In this document: positions 9,365-18,970 of the stretch, piece by piece
How the letters are laid out: each line of letters begins with the position of its first letter
Position numbering within the stretch: position 1 is the first letter of the stretch
From: a bacterium
Lineage (GTDB): Bacteria; Bacillota; Bacilli; Lactobacillales; Streptococcaceae
Assembly (NCBI GenBank): GCA_905221085.1
Contig: CAJNBT010000002.1
Coordinates: 144,784-208,783, forward strand
DNA: 64,000 nt
Reading direction: 5' to 3'
Program-made: the position numbers and the translations under genes
Notes under the pieces: model-generated
The model's database searches: none
What the model was told of the DNA's origin: nothing
What the model saw: the letters and a program-made list of their open reading frames with translations, nothing else

Positions 9365-9703
9365 ATGAATAACTTACCAAATTGTCCAAAATGTAACTCA
9401 GAGTATGTCTACGAAGACGGTGCCCTACTGGTTTGCCCAGAGTGTGCTCATGAGTGGAATCCTGCTGAAGTTGCAGATGTAGAAGAGGGCCTTGTTGCTA
9501 TCGATGCCAATGGAAATAAATTGGCTGACGGTGATACTGTAACCCTCATCAAGGATTTGAAAGTAAAAGGTGCGCCAAAAGATTTGAAACAAGGGACGCG
9601 CGTGAAAAATATCCGCATCGTAGAAGGTGACCACAATATCGACTGTAAAATTGATGGCTTCGGTGCTATGAAGCTCAAATCAGAGTTTGTGAAGAAAATT
9701 TAA
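9365..9703 (+). CDS. phnA: PhnA/YjdM zinc-ribbon protein
   Basis: A 112-residue soluble protein with an N-terminal zinc ribbon (CPKC at 8-11 and CPEC around 27-30) followed by the small beta-barrel PhnA domain ([15 protein letters not shown]...). The historical name alkylphosphonate utilisation protein rests on linkage to phn genes in E. coli; no phosphonate genes are present here and the real role is unknown. The next gene starts 2 bases after its stop. Confidence 0.85.
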   Translation: MNNLPNCPKCNSEYVYEDGALLVCPECAHEWNPAEVADVEEGLVAIDANGNKLADGDTVTLIKDLKVKGAPKDLKQGTRVKNIRIVEGDHNIDCKIDGFGAMKLKSEFVKKI

Positions 9704-9705
9704 GC

Positions 9706-10335
9706 ATGTCAAAGAACTACAAACTTGTATTTTATAGCCGTATCTTCTTGTTTCTAGCGGCTTTCACGGGAGTTTATCTTGAAATCGCCAAGCATGGTGG
9801 ATTTGGGATGTTGCTATATTATACGGTTCTGTCAAATCTTTTAGTAGCGATTTTTACGCTCTATCTTCTAAAGGTTATGAGCCGTTTAGGTGAAAACTGG
9901 CAAAGGCCAAGTCTCTTGCGCTTAAAAGGTGGGGTCACCATGAGTATTATGATTACCTGTGTGATTTACCATTTCCTCTTAGCGCCCATTGCGACTAATT
10001 TCTATACTCTAGAAAATTTCCTTTGCCACTATATCGTTCCCCTCTGGTTTTTAGCAGATACCCTCTTTTTTGACAAACAGGGTCAATACAAAATCTGGGA
10101 TCCAGTTGTGTGGACGATTTTACCCTTGCTGTATATGATTTTTGCTCTTTTTAATGGCTTGGTATTGAAATTAGATATTCCTAATTCTAAGGTCAGTCCT
10201 TTTCCTTATTTCTTTTTGAATGTGAACAAGGGTTGGGATGTTGTGTTTAAGTGGTGTCTGATTATCTTTGTTGCCTATATGGTTGCAGGATTTATCTTCT
10301 ACTTTATTAAGCAAATCAAGAGAAGGTCATCCTAA
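9706..10335 (+). CDS. Pr6Pr-type six-helix integral membrane protein
   Basis: A 209-residue protein with about six membrane segments (near residues 10-28, 35-55, 75-95, 105-120, 138-155 and 178-200). It resembles the Pr6Pr (FAR-17a/AIG1-like) family, whose function in bacteria is not established. It begins 2 bases after phnA and is probably cotranscribed with it. A BOX element starts at its stop codon. Confidence 0.7.
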   Translation: MSKNYKLVFYSRIFLFLAAFTGVYLEIAKHGGFGMLLYYTVLSNLLVAIFTLYLLKVMSRLGENWQRPSLLRLKGGVTMSIMITCVIYHFLLAPIATNFYTLENFLCHYIVPLWFLADTLFFDKQGQYKIWDPVVWTILPLLYMIFALFNGLVLKLDIPNSKVSPFPYFFLNVNKGWDVVFKWCLIIFVAYMVAGFIFYFIKQIKRRSS

Positions 10336-10530
10336 TACTCTTTGAAAATAAAATTCAAACCACGTCAGATTCGCCTTGCCGTATATATGTTACTGACTTC
10401 GTCAGTTTCATCTACAACCTCAAAACCATGTTTTGAGCTGACTTCGTCAGTTCTATCTACAACCTCAAAGTAGTGCTTTGAGCAACCTGCGGCTAGCTTC
10501 CTAGTTTGCTCTTTGATTTTCATTGAGTAT
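10335..10530 (+). repeat. BOX element, A-B-B-C
   Basis: A degenerate boxA (ACTCTTTGAAAAT... to ACTGAC), two 45-base boxB units (ACTTCGTCAGTTTCATCTAC type) and boxC ending GATTTTCATTGAGTAT. The parts match the established BOX layout of pneumococcus and relatives. It lies between the Pr6Pr gene and the MFS transporter. Confidence 0.92.
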
Positions 10531-10653
10531 AAGACACAAGGGATTCATTTTCGAGTTTAAGAAGGAGTCTATATACGAATGAGACTTCTTCTTTTCTTGC
10601 TTGAGAATTATCAACAGAGAAAGATATTAAGAGAAAATATAGAAAGAGATTTC

Positions 10654-11805
10654 ATGAAACAATTTTTAGAACGGGCCAGTATTTTGGCTCTCTCCCTCGT
10701 TTTGATTACGTCTTTTTCCATCTCGAGTGCCCTGCCAGCCATGTTTGACTATTATCAAGGTTATCCTAAGGAACAAATTGAGCTCTTGGCGAGCTTGCCA
10801 TCCTTTGGGATCATGATTATGTTACTACTAAATGGTTTCTTAGAAAAAATATTTCCTGAGAGATTACAGATTAGTTTGGGCTTGCTGATTTTATCACTGA
10901 GTGGAACAGCACCCTTTTGGTATCAAGCCTACCCCTTTGTCTTTGGAACACGGATTCTTTTTGGTTTGGGTGTTGGAATGATCAATGCTAAGGCCATTTC
11001 TATTATCAGTGAACGTTATCAAGGAAAAACGCGGATTCAGATGTTGGGGCTACGTGGCTCTGCAGAGGTCGTTGGGGCCTCTCTCATTACCTTGGCAGTT
11101 GGCCAGTTGTTGGCCTTTGGTTGGACAGCTACCTTCATAGCCTATAGTGCTGGATTTTTAGTGCTGATCCTTTATCTGCTCTTTGTCCCTTATGGAAAAG
11201 AAAAGAAAGAAGTTAGGAAAAAGGAGAAGGAAGCAAGTCGCTTAACTCGGGAAATGAAAGGTTTGATTTTTATCCTAGCTATAGAAGCAGCAGTGGTAGT
11301 TTGTACCAATACGGCTATTACGATTCGTATTCCAAGTTTGATGGTGGAAAGAGGGCTTGGAGATGCCCAGTTATCTAGTTTTGTTCTCAGTGTCATGCAG
11401 TTAATCGGGATTGTGGCTGGTGTGAGTTTCTCTTTCTTGATTTCTATCTTTAAAGAGAAACTGCTCCTCTGGTCTGGTATTACCTTCGGCTTAGGGCAAA
11501 TCGTGATTGCTCTCTCTCCATCCTTGTGGGTGGTAGTGGCAGGAAGCATTCTGGCTGGTTTTGCCTACAGTGTAGCCTTGACGACGGTCTTTCAACTTGT
11601 CTCTGAAAGAATTCCAGCTAAACTCCTCAATCAAGCAACTTCATTTGCTGTATTAGGCTGTAGTTTCGGAGCCTTTACGACACCATTCGTTCTAAGTGCA
11701 ATTGGCTTGCTAACACAAAATGGGATGTTGGTCTTTAGTATCTTAGGATCTTGGTTGATTGTAACCTCTATCTTTGTTATGTACCTACTTCAAAAGAGAG
11801 CTTAG
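10654..11805 (+). CDS. Major facilitator superfamily transporter
   Basis: A 383-residue permease with about twelve membrane helices and a charged central loop (KEKKEVRKKEKEASR) between the two six-helix halves. The MFS motif-A region is weak. The substrate is unknown. The start MKQFLERAS was chosen because it begins just before the first helix and AGAAAGAG precedes it. An in-frame ATG at 10579 with GAAGGAG would add 25 residues and is an alternative. The stop codon is part of the terminator stem. Confidence 0.82.
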   Translation: MKQFLERASILALSLVLITSFSISSALPAMFDYYQGYPKEQIELLASLPSFGIMIMLLLNGFLEKIFPERLQISLGLLILSLSGTAPFWYQAYPFVFGTRILFGLGVGMINAKAISIISERYQGKTRIQMLGLRGSAEVVGASLITLAVGQLLAFGWTATFIAYSAGFLVLILYLLFVPYGKEKKEVRKKEKEASRLTREMKGLIFILAIEAAVVVCTNTAITIRIPSLMVERGLGDAQLSSFVLSVMQLIGIVAGVSFSFLISIFKEKLLLWSGITFGLGQIVIALSPSLWVVVAGSILAGFAYSVALTTVFQLVSERIPAKLLNQATSFAVLGCSFGAFTTPFVLSAIGLLTQNGMLVFSILGSWLIVTSIFVMYLLQKRA

Positions 11806-11826
11806 GATTGGTTCCTAAGTTTTTCT
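11801..11826 (+). terminator. Terminator overlapping the MFS stop codon
   Basis: A perfect 7-bp stem, CTTAGGA with TCCTAAG, a 5-base loop and a T-rich tail; the TAG stop codon lies in the left arm. Confidence 0.88.
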
Positions 11827-11867
11827 TTTTAGGATTTTTGTACCCATACAGTATTTATTTTAAGACC

Positions 11868-11903
11868 TTGTCTACAGACTAATTTCTTGATAAAATAGAA
11901 GTT
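11868..11903 (+). promoter_or_regulatory. truA promoter, predicted leaderless
   Basis: TTGTCT (11868-11873), a 17-base spacer and TAAAAT (11891-11896) are followed after 7 bases by the truA ATG. No ribosome site is visible. Confidence 0.6.
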
Positions 11904-12653
11904 ATGACAAGATACAAAGCAACTATTTCCTATGACGGTTACGCCTTTGCTGGTTTTCAGCGCCAGCCTCATGCGCGTAGCGTTCAGGAGGAAATTGAAA
12001 AAACCTTGACGAGACTCAATAAAGGGAAAGCAATCACTGTTCACGGTGCTGGTAGGACTGATAGTGGGGTTCATGCCTTGGGACAGGTTATTCATTTTGA
12101 CTTGCCCTATCAGATGGATGAGGAGAAGCTCCGTTTTGCTTTGGATACCCAGTCCCCTGAAGATATTGATGTGATTTCGATTGAGCTTGTGGCAGATGAT
12201 TTTCATTGTCGTTATGCTAAGCATAGCAAGACTTATGAGTTTATCGTGGATAGAGGGCGTCCCAAAAATCCCATGCGCCGTCACTATGCCACCCACTTTC
12301 CCTATCCGCTTGATGTGGAACGGATGCAGATGGCAATCAAAAAGTTAGAGGGAATACATGATTTTACAGGCTTTACAGCCTCTGGAACCAGTGTGGAGGA
12401 TAAGGTTCGCACCATCACAGAAGCTAGTCTCAGGGTTGATGAGACAGGACAATTTTTGACCTTTACCTTTTCAGGAAATGGTTTCTTGTATAAGCAGATT
12501 CGCAATATGGTGGGGACACTGCTCAAAATCGGAAATAATCGTATGCCAGTGGAGCAGATTGACCTGATCTTGGAGAAAAAGGACAGGCAACTTGCAGGTC
12601 CCACTGCAGCACCCAATGGTTTGTATTTAAAGGAGATTCATTATGAAGAATAA
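11904..12653 (+). CDS. truA: tRNA pseudouridine(38-40) synthase
   Basis: A 249-residue enzyme converting uridines 38-40 of the anticodon arm to pseudouridine. The catalytic Asp is in [11 protein letters not shown] (about residues 48-58); the [15 protein letters not shown]-terminal block and the [14 protein letters not shown]-terminal block are classic TruA. It overlaps thiD by 11 bases and heads a truA-thiD-ECF operon, the usual pneumococcal order. Confidence 0.95.
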   Translation: MTRYKATISYDGYAFAGFQRQPHARSVQEEIEKTLTRLNKGKAITVHGAGRTDSGVHALGQVIHFDLPYQMDEEKLRFALDTQSPEDIDVISIELVADDFHCRYAKHSKTYEFIVDRGRPKNPMRRHYATHFPYPLDVERMQMAIKKLEGIHDFTGFTASGTSVEDKVRTITEASLRVDETGQFLTFTFSGNGFLYKQIRNMVGTLLKIGNNRMPVEQIDLILEKKDRQLAGPTAAPNGLYLKEIHYEE

Positions 12654-13416
12654 TCGTATTTTAGCACTTTCTGGAAATGACATTTTTAGTGGTGGTGGCC
12701 TGTCAGCTGATTTGGCTACCTATACCTTGAACGGTTTGCATGGCTTTGTAGCAGTGACTTGTTTGACAGCCTTGACAGAAAAGGGCTTTGAAGTCTTTCC
12801 AACTGACGATGCCATTTTTCAACATGAATTAGATAGCTTGCGTGATGTGGAATTTGCAGGGATTAAGATTGGTCTTCTACCAACTGTCAGTGTGGCTGAG
12901 AAGGCATTGGACTTTATCAAACAACGCTCAGGAGTGCCTGTGGTGCTGGATCCTGTCTTGGTCTGCAAGGAAACGCACGACGTAGCTGTAAGTGAACTCT
13001 GCCAAGAATTGATTCGCTTTTTCCCTCATGTCAGCGTGATTACGCCTAACCTTCCAGAAGCAGAATTATTAGCTGGTCAGGAAATTAAAACCTTGGAAGA
13101 TATGAAAGCTGCAGCGCAGAAATTGCATGACTTAGGCGCGCCAGCAGTCATTATCAAGGGAGGCAATCGCCTTAGTCAGGACAAGGCTGTGGATGTCTTT
13201 TATGATGGACAGACCTTTACTATCCTAGAAAATCCTGTCATCCAAGGGCAAAATGCTGGCGCAGGTTGTACTTTTGCCTCTAGCATTGCCAGTCACTTGG
13301 TTAAAGGTGATGAACTTTTACCAGCAGTAGAAAGCTCTAAGGCTTTCGTTTATCGTGCTATTGCACAAGCAGACCAGTATGGAGTGAGACAATATGAAGC
13401 AAACCAAAACAACTAA
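12643..13416 (+). CDS. thiD: ThiD/PdxK-type hydroxymethylpyrimidine or pyridoxal kinase
   Basis: A 257-residue ribokinase-fold enzyme. It phosphorylates hydroxymethylpyrimidine (thiamine salvage) or B6 vitamers; sequence alone does not decide. The N-terminal [14 protein letters not shown] block, [17 protein letters not shown] and the anion-hole motif AGAGCTFAS with its catalytic region are visible. It overlaps truA and the downstream ECF substrate-binding gene, supporting a vitamin salvage role. B6 kinases of this ThiD-like type exist in Gram-positives. Confidence 0.85.
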   Translation: MKNNRILALSGNDIFSGGGLSADLATYTLNGLHGFVAVTCLTALTEKGFEVFPTDDAIFQHELDSLRDVEFAGIKIGLLPTVSVAEKALDFIKQRSGVPVVLDPVLVCKETHDVAVSELCQELIRFFPHVSVITPNLPEAELLAGQEIKTLEDMKAAAQKLHDLGAPAVIIKGGNRLSQDKAVDVFYDGQTFTILENPVIQGQNAGAGCTFASSIASHLVKGDELLPAVESSKAFVYRAIAQADQYGVRQYEANQNN

Positions 13417-13855
13417 AATTGCCCTTGTATCCCTATTAACCGCCCTCTCTGTGGTTCTAGGTTATTTCTTAAAAATTCCAACACCGACAGGCATTCTAAC
13501 TCTTTTAGATGCTGGTGTCTTCTTTGCGGCCTTCTACTTTGGTAGTCGTGAAGGGGCTGTAGTAGGAGGACTAGCAGGTTTCTTGATTGACCTCTTATCA
13601 GGCTATCCTCAGTGGATGTTCTTTAGCTTGGTTAACCATGGCTTGCAGGGATTTTTCGCAGGATTTAAAGGAAAAACTCAGTGGTTAGGCCTTATCTTAG
13701 CAACGATTGCCATGGTAGGGGGTTACGCCTTGGGTTCTACATTGATGAATGGCTGGGCAGCAGCCCTACCAGAAATCCTACCAAATTTCATGCAAAATAT
13801 GGTAGGGATGATTGTAGGATTTATCCTTAGTCAAAGTATCAAGAAGATAAAGTAA
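13394..13855 (+). CDS. ECF transporter S component, HMP or B6 vitamin type
   Basis: A 153-residue membrane protein with five or six hydrophobic segments, the size of an energy-coupling-factor S component. These bind a vitamin and dock on the shared EcfAA'T module encoded elsewhere. The start overlaps the thiD end by 23 bases. Coupling to a ThiD/PdxK kinase suggests hydroxymethylpyrimidine (HmpT) or a pyridoxine relative (PdxU); this is inference. Confidence 0.82.
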   Translation: MKQTKTTKIALVSLLTALSVVLGYFLKIPTPTGILTLLDAGVFFAAFYFGSREGAVVGGLAGFLIDLLSGYPQWMFFSLVNHGLQGFFAGFKGKTQWLGLILATIAMVGGYALGSTLMNGWAAALPEILPNFMQNMVGMIVGFILSQSIKKIK

Positions 13856-13884
13856 AAAGTTAGCTGTTCGAGCTAACTTTTTTT
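13854..13884. terminator. Bidirectional terminator between ECF gene and pepQ
   Basis: AAAAAGTTAGCT pairs with AGCTAACTTTTTTT around a 5-base loop. A and T runs on both sides serve both converging genes. Confidence 0.9.
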
Positions 13885-13892
13885 GTATAATA

Positions 13893-14975
13893 TTAATCAA
13901 AATAAAGCAAGTCTTTGCTGGTGTTTGTAAAGAGGTCAAAGCCATCCTTGGTAACAACACCGCAGTCTTCGATACGGACACCGACTTTACCAGGGATATA
14001 GATACCTGGTTCAACAGAGAAGCACATGCCTTCTTCGATGACCATGTCGTTTCCTTCCATGATAGATGGGAATTCGTGGACATCCATACCGATACCGTGA
14101 CCGAGACGGTGGTTAAAGTACTCACCGTAACCAGCTTTTTCGATGACTTCACGGGCAGCGCGGTCCACCTCATGGGCAGTCACACCTGGCTTGATAAAGT
14201 CAAGAGCAGCTTGTTGGGCTTCAAGAGTCAAGTTGTAAATGTCTTTCTTGAATTGGTCAGGTTTGCCGACAGCAACCGTACGAGTCATATCAGATGCATA
14301 GCCGTTGACTAGAACACCGAGGTCAAAGAGGAGAAGGGCGTCATTTTCAACCTTGTTAGCTGCTGGAATACCGTGTGGATTTGCAGCATTATCACCAGTC
14401 AAGACCATGGTATCAAAGCTCATTTCATAGCCTTCACGTTTCATGGCAAAGTCAATTTGGGCGATGATATCTGTCTCAGTCTTATCAAGAGAAATATTGT
14501 CAAAACCAACATTGACAGCCTTGTCCGCATAGAGACCTGCAACCATCATTTTTTGCACTTCGTCAGCTGATTTGATGAGGCGCATACGTTGGATACGAGG
14601 AGTGAGGTTTTCAAACTCAGCAGTTTCAAAGACTGTTTTCAAGCCATGGTATTTGGTCAAAATGAGATTGTCAAACTCAACAGCGACACGTTTGAAGTCA
14701 AGCTGTGGAAGAGCATGTTTCATTTTTTGCCATGGGTTTTCAGAGTCTACATAACCAACTACTGGGAAAGAGACAGTGCTGCTTGCACGCTCAACCTCAA
14801 GGGCTGGGACAAAGAGGAGGGGTTCCTGATCTGCTAGAACAAAAAGGAACATTTGGCGTTCATGGGGATCACTGTAAAAGCCAGTGAGGTAATTGATTGT
14901 GACGGGGTCAGATACGACAGCGACATCTAGTTTTTCTGATTCAAGATATGTTACGATTTGTTGTAATTTAGACAT
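13893..14975 (-). CDS. pepQ: Xaa-Pro dipeptidase, M24 family
   Basis: A 360-residue cytosolic metallopeptidase cleaving dipeptides with C-terminal proline. The pita-bread fold ligands are visible: the two Asp in DLGVLVNGYASDMTRT, the His in HRLGHGIGMDVHE, and Glu in EEGMCFSVEPG and GVRIEDCG. The N-terminal creatinase-like domain is about residues 1-125. AGAAGGTAG precedes the ATG. It converges on the ECF gene. Confidence 0.93.
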   Translation of the reverse strand: MSKLQQIVTYLESEKLDVAVVSDPVTINYLTGFYSDPHERQMFLFVLADQEPLLFVPALEVERASSTVSFPVVGYVDSENPWQKMKHALPQLDFKRVAVEFDNLILTKYHGLKTVFETAEFENLTPRIQRMRLIKSADEVQKMMVAGLYADKAVNVGFDNISLDKTETDIIAQIDFAMKREGYEMSFDTMVLTGDNAANPHGIPAANKVENDALLLFDLGVLVNGYASDMTRTVAVGKPDQFKKDIYNLTLEAQQAALDFIKPGVTAHEVDRAAREVIEKAGYGEYFNHRLGHGIGMDVHEFPSIMEGNDMVIEEGMCFSVEPGIYIPGKVGVRIEDCGVVTKDGFDLFTNTSKDLLYFD

Positions 14976-15051
14976 ATGCTACCTTCTTTCTACCCCTCTA
15001 TTTTGGCAAAAAAAGAGAGAAAATGCAAGGGAGAAGGGTAAAAGAACAGGT

Positions 15052-15083
15052 AAAAAGAACTCCGATAAGATAGGGAGTTCTTT
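15052..15083 (-). terminator. Terminator after gatD
   Basis: On the minus strand AAAGAACTCC pairs with GGAGTTCTTT over a 10-base loop, followed by more T. Confidence 0.85.
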
Positions 15084-15101
15084 GATATCATTTTCCTTTG
15101 T

Positions 15102-15884
15102 TTAAGAAAAGTCAGCCTTGCTTTTGACGTCACTGTACTCTTCAGCGACTTCTTGGCTGAGGATGTCCTCGTAGGCAGGGAGTTGGATGTCCTGACCGTA
15201 TTTCTTCTTGAGGGCAGTAGTGACCAGGCGATAGGCCAGATTGGCATTACGAGAGAGGATAGGTCCGTGGAAGTAGGAACCAAAGACATTCTTATAATGA
15301 ACCCCTTCGCCAACCTTTTCTTCGTTATTTCCATTTCCATAGACAACCTGTCCCAGCGGTTTTTGGTCATCAGAAAGGAAGGTACGGCCCTGATGATTTT
15401 CAAAACCATAGTAGGTTTCATCGAAATCTTCATTGTGAATCTTGATGTCACCGATAAAGCGATTATTGGTCTGGTTGAGGGTGTAGTGCCCCATAACCCC
15501 TAGCCCTTCGATACGTTTACCTGAAGCTTCAACATAATATTGACCCAACAGTTGGAAACCACCGCAGATAGCCAGAACCACACCGTCGTTTTGGATGTAG
15601 TTGTCAATGCTCTCTTTTTTAGCAGGTAGGTCGTCTGCAATGATACTTTGTTCAAAGTCTTGACCACCGCCGAAAAAGGCGATATCATAGTGGTTTTCAT
15701 CAAAGTCATCATGGAGAGAAACGATGTCAACGATCACATGGGCTCCCAGCTTTTCAGCCACATACTTGAGCATGAGGATGTTTCCATTGTCACCATAAGT
15801 ATTCATGAGGTTTCCATAGAGGTGGGCAATGTTGAGCTGATAAGGGTAATTGCCAGTTTTTGAGGAAAGTGAAGTATAAACCAT
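15102..15884 (-). CDS. gatD: Lipid II isoglutaminyl synthase, glutaminase subunit
   Basis: A 260-residue CobB/CobQ-like class I glutamine amidotransferase. With MurT it amidates the D-Glu of the lipid II stem peptide to D-isoglutamine, needed for peptidoglycan cross-linking in pneumococci. The Cys nucleophile is in [10 protein letters not shown] and the catalytic His in [10 protein letters not shown]. Its ATG shares one base with the murT stop (TAATG), so the two are translationally coupled. Confidence 0.93.
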   Translation of the reverse strand: MVYTSLSSKTGNYPYQLNIAHLYGNLMNTYGDNGNILMLKYVAEKLGAHVIVDIVSLHDDFDENHYDIAFFGGGQDFEQSIIADDLPAKKESIDNYIQNDGVVLAICGGFQLLGQYYVEASGKRIEGLGVMGHYTLNQTNNRFIGDIKIHNEDFDETYYGFENHQGRTFLSDDQKPLGQVVYGNGNNEEKVGEGVHYKNVFGSYFHGPILSRNANLAYRLVTTALKKKYGQDIQLPAYEDILSQEVAEEYSDVKSKADFS

Positions 15885-17227
15885 TAGTTCATCTCCTTTC
15901 TAACAATCTGACGACTAGCCAGCAGTTCACGGAATTCAAGCATGGCAGTATAGGTAGCCAGGATATAGGCATGCTTGCAATCTTGATTCTCAATGGTCTT
16001 GAGAACTTGTTCCAGATTGCTTGTTTCAGTGATTTTCTCAGCTGGATAGCCAGTCACTCGAAGGCGACGTGCAATTTCAGAATGACGAACACCGCCAGCG
16101 TTAATTTCTGGAATATCCATCTCAGTGATTTGTTCAAAATCAGCATCCCAGATCCAGCTAGTGTCAATTCCGTCTGCATAGTTGGCATTAAGGAGGACAG
16201 ATAGGCTAAATGGATAAGGAGCTAGTTTGATCATTTCGATAGCTTGCGTTGCACCGACTGGATTTTTAATCAAAACAAGGGTGCATTCTTTATCGCCTAT
16301 ATGGAAGGTTTCCTGACGACCAAAGACAGCACGGCTCTTGTCAAATCCTTGCTTGATGAGTTGGGAATCAGCACCGAGGAAACGGGCGATGGCAACCGCA
16401 GCAAGGGCATTGTAGATATTGTAGAGCCCGCCGATTTGGATACCGTATTCTTGGCCGTCTATGACAAAGCGAGAGCGATTGTTGGTCAACTCAACCAGTT
16501 CTGTCAAGCGATAGTCTAGATCAGGACGTTTACATCCACAACCTTCACAGATATAGGCACCCAAGTTTGCATAAGTATTGTGCTCATATTTGAGGATGCT
16601 TTGACAGTCAGGACAGAGAATCCCTTCGGTATTGTAGTGAGCCAGTTTGGCTGGCCCTTTTTCTAAGTCAAAACCAAAATACTGTACAGGATTTGGAATT
16701 GCTGGCTTGTAGAAAAGCGGACTGTCACCATTGAGGAGAACAGTAGCTGTAGGCACCTTACGAATGGCATCCAAAATCATCTTATAAGTTGTGTAAATCT
16801 CACCATAGCGGTCCATCTGGTCACGGAAGATATTCGTGATAACAAATAAGCTTGGTTGAATATAGTCACAGATACGAGATAGGCTGGCTTCGTCGATTTC
16901 TAGGACGGCAATATTTTTCCCAGTTTTAGAAGATTTGGCTGTTAGGAAGGTTGTTGCAATCCCTGTAATCATGTTGGCACCGCTTGGGTTGGTCAGAACT
17001 TGACCATAAACTTCTTTTAAAATGCCGACAGTGAGGGCAGTTGTCAGGGTTTTTCCATTGGTTCCAGTGACCACGACAATCTCGTAGTTTTTAGCTAGGT
17101 TTTGTAAAATATCTTTATCGAATTGAAGGGCAAGTTTTCCTGGGAGCGTACTTCCACGGCCAAGATGGCTCAAGATGAAGTGAGAAGAACGCCCAGCAAG
17201 AAGGCCCAAAGTAGTTTTTAATTTCAT
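15884..17227 (-). CDS. murT: Lipid II isoglutaminyl synthase, Mur-ligase subunit
   Basis: A 447-residue Mur-ligase-like protein that activates the lipid II D-Glu carboxylate with ATP and accepts ammonia from GatD. The P-loop [10 protein letters not shown] lies near residues 54-63, and the MurT-specific four-Cys zinc ribbon is present (CPDC and CEGCGC around residues 205-230). The C-terminal DUF1727 region is complete. TATAAT with an upstream TG lies only 6 bases before the ATG, so the transcript is predicted leaderless. Confidence 0.93.
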   Translation of the reverse strand: MKLKTTLGLLAGRSSHFILSHLGRGSTLPGKLALQFDKDILQNLAKNYEIVVVTGTNGKTLTTALTVGILKEVYGQVLTNPSGANMITGIATTFLTAKSSKTGKNIAVLEIDEASLSRICDYIQPSLFVITNIFRDQMDRYGEIYTTYKMILDAIRKVPTATVLLNGDSPLFYKPAIPNPVQYFGFDLEKGPAKLAHYNTEGILCPDCQSILKYEHNTYANLGAYICEGCGCKRPDLDYRLTELVELTNNRSRFVIDGQEYGIQIGGLYNIYNALAAVAIARFLGADSQLIKQGFDKSRAVFGRQETFHIGDKECTLVLIKNPVGATQAIEMIKLAPYPFSLSVLLNANYADGIDTSWIWDADFEQITEMDIPEINAGGVRHSEIARRLRVTGYPAEKITETSNLEQVLKTIENQDCKHAYILATYTAMLEFRELLASRQIVRKEMN

Positions 17228-17233
17228 GTTTCT

Positions 17234-17242
17234 ATTATATCA
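17234..17242 (-). promoter_or_regulatory. Extended -10 (TGATATAAT) 6 bases before the murT start
   Basis: On the minus strand TGATATAAT is followed by AGAAAC and then the murT ATG at 17227. No ribosome site exists upstream. Confidence 0.65.
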
Positions 17243-17280
17243 TAAAAGAGGGAAAAGACAGATTTGAGGTTCCGCAGAAG

Positions 17281-17305
17281 TAAAAACAGCCCTCAGAGGG
17301 CTGTT
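17281..17305 (-). terminator. Terminator after the Har-type reductase
   Basis: On the minus strand AACAGCCCTC pairs with GAGGGCTGTT and a T run follows. Confidence 0.85.
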
Positions 17306-17325
17306 CAATACGATTGAATCTTAAC

Positions 17326-18642
17326 TTAAATCGCAAATAAGTCATTCAAGTTCTCAGCCAAGGTTGGGTGAGTGAAGATTTGTTTTGTGAAGTAAGTGTA
17401 AGGAATCTTGTTGTCCATAGCAACAGTGATGATGTTGATGATTTCTTGAGAACCTTCTGAGAAGATACTTGCTCCAAGAATTTCTTTTGTTTCAGTATTG
17501 ACAACCGCTTTGAAAGCTCCGCGAAGGTCTCCATTTACGTGACCACGAGGCATTGCTGCAACAGGAATTTCCTTAACGGCGTATGGAAGTTTCAAATCAG
17601 CTGCTTGGCTTTCAGTCAAACCGACTTGTGAAAGTGCAGGTGTGATGAACATAGTATTTGGTACATTGAGACGGTCTTCAAGTGTGTAGCTGCCATCTCC
17701 AGCAAGGTAGCTGTAAACAACACGGAAGTCATCAAGTGAAATGTAAGTAAATTGAAGGCCACCGTTGACATCTCCAACTGCAAAGACACCAGGAACGTTT
17801 GTTTGACAATGTTTGTCTACTTTAATAGCACCACGTTCAGTTAGTTCAATATCTGTATTTTCAAGTTGAAGTGGTTCTACATTTGGTTTGCGTCCAGTTG
17901 AGTAGAGAAGGGCGTCGAAACGGTACGTTTCGTTTTCAGTTACGAGGAGCACTTGGTCACCATCGTTTTTGATTTCAGTAGTGCGGATATTTTGAAGTAA
18001 TTCAATACCGTCTTCTTCCATATATTGCTTAGCAAGAGCTGCGATGGAAGGTTCTGCACGAGGTAGGAAAGTATCCAAGGCATCTAGAACTGTAACTTTG
18101 CTTCCAAGTTTATTGTAAAGACCAGCAAATTCAAGACCGATATTTCCGCCACCAAGGACACCAAGTTTTTCAGGCAATTTGTCCAAGTTTTGGATACCTG
18201 TTGAGTCAAAGACATTTTTGCTTGTAGCAAGTCCTGGAATTGGCAAGACGTTTGAAACAGCACCAGTGTTGATGACGATAGTTTCAGCAGTCAATTCTTG
18301 TTTTTCATCACCAGCTTGGATTTCGATGACTTTATTTGAAAGGAAGTGAGCTTCCGCATCAAAGATATCCACGCCTGTACCAGCAACAGTCGCATAGTTT
18401 TTACCGTTGAGGCGACCAGTGATCGTGTTTTTGGTAGCAATCACTTCTTCAAAAGACAAGTCTTTCTCAGCAGCAACTAGCAAAGTTTTAGTTGGAATAC
18501 AACCGATGTTGATACAAGTTCCACCGTACATAGCTTTACTACGTTCAACGAGGGCAACTTTTTTGCCAGCTGAAGCCAATTTACCTGCTAGTGTTTTACC
18601 AGCTTTACCAAATCCGATAACGATTAAATCATAAGTTAACAT
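17326..18642 (-). CDS. har: Flavoprotein disulfide reductase, Har/RclA type
   Basis: A 438-residue class I pyridine nucleotide-disulfide oxidoreductase. FAD motif VIGFGKAGKTLA is at residues 8-19, redox-active pair CINIGC at 43-48, NAD(P)H motif GVLGGGNIGLEFAG in the middle, and the dimer-domain FTHPTLAENL at the C-terminus. From memory, the pneumococcal orthologue was described as Har, a reductase detoxifying hypothiocyanous acid made by host peroxidases; RclA of E. coli is related. The name is inferred from family and neighbourhood. AGGAGG precedes the ATG and an extended -10 (TGCTAGAAT) lies upstream. It is divergent from cshA. Confidence 0.82.
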   Translation of the reverse strand: MLTYDLIVIGFGKAGKTLAGKLASAGKKVALVERSKAMYGGTCINIGCIPTKTLLVAAEKDLSFEEVIATKNTITGRLNGKNYATVAGTGVDIFDAEAHFLSNKVIEIQAGDEKQELTAETIVINTGAVSNVLPIPGLATSKNVFDSTGIQNLDKLPEKLGVLGGGNIGLEFAGLYNKLGSKVTVLDALDTFLPRAEPSIAALAKQYMEEDGIELLQNIRTTEIKNDGDQVLLVTENETYRFDALLYSTGRKPNVEPLQLENTDIELTERGAIKVDKHCQTNVPGVFAVGDVNGGLQFTYISLDDFRVVYSYLAGDGSYTLEDRLNVPNTMFITPALSQVGLTESQAADLKLPYAVKEIPVAAMPRGHVNGDLRGAFKAVVNTETKEILGASIFSEGSQEIINIITVAMDNKIPYTYFTKQIFTHPTLAENLNDLFAI

Positions 18643-18970
18643 TTAGAGTTCCTCCTATTCGAATTTCATTCTAGCACAAGAAAAAAACTTTTGCACAATT
18701 CTGCTACGCTTTAAAAAAGTTAATGAAATTGTTGAAATTTTAGCCTTATTTTCTCAGAAAATCGTTTACATGACATTATCGAAGGATTAGGCTATCTTTT
18801 GCTCTAGTCTTGTGTTATACTAGATAGGTTGCAAAGAAAACAGTACTTTTCTTTTGTGGAAAAGAAGCAACACGATTTTGTATCCAGTATATGAAAATAC
18901 GTCATAAAAAGAAAAGTATAAACTAAGCCCTATAGGGTGGCTTCGCACCACCTTTAGAAAGAAGAAAAAC
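18643..18970. promoter_or_regulatory. Divergent har/cshA control region with palindrome and cshA leader
   Basis: No gene is seen here. The har -10 lies at 18668-18673 on the minus strand. A perfect 15-base palindrome with one central base, ATTTTCT-C-AGAAAAT, spans 18748-18762. For cshA an extended -10 (TGTTATACT, hexamer 18816-18821) starts a leader of about 140 bases holding hairpins (CTTTTC/GAAAAG near 18850 and GGTG/CACC near 18940). Confidence 0.6.

Noticed and set aside
12643..13855. Possible thiamine riboswitch control of thiD and the ECF gene
   Set aside because: The genes overlap truA, leaving no leader for a TPP riboswitch.
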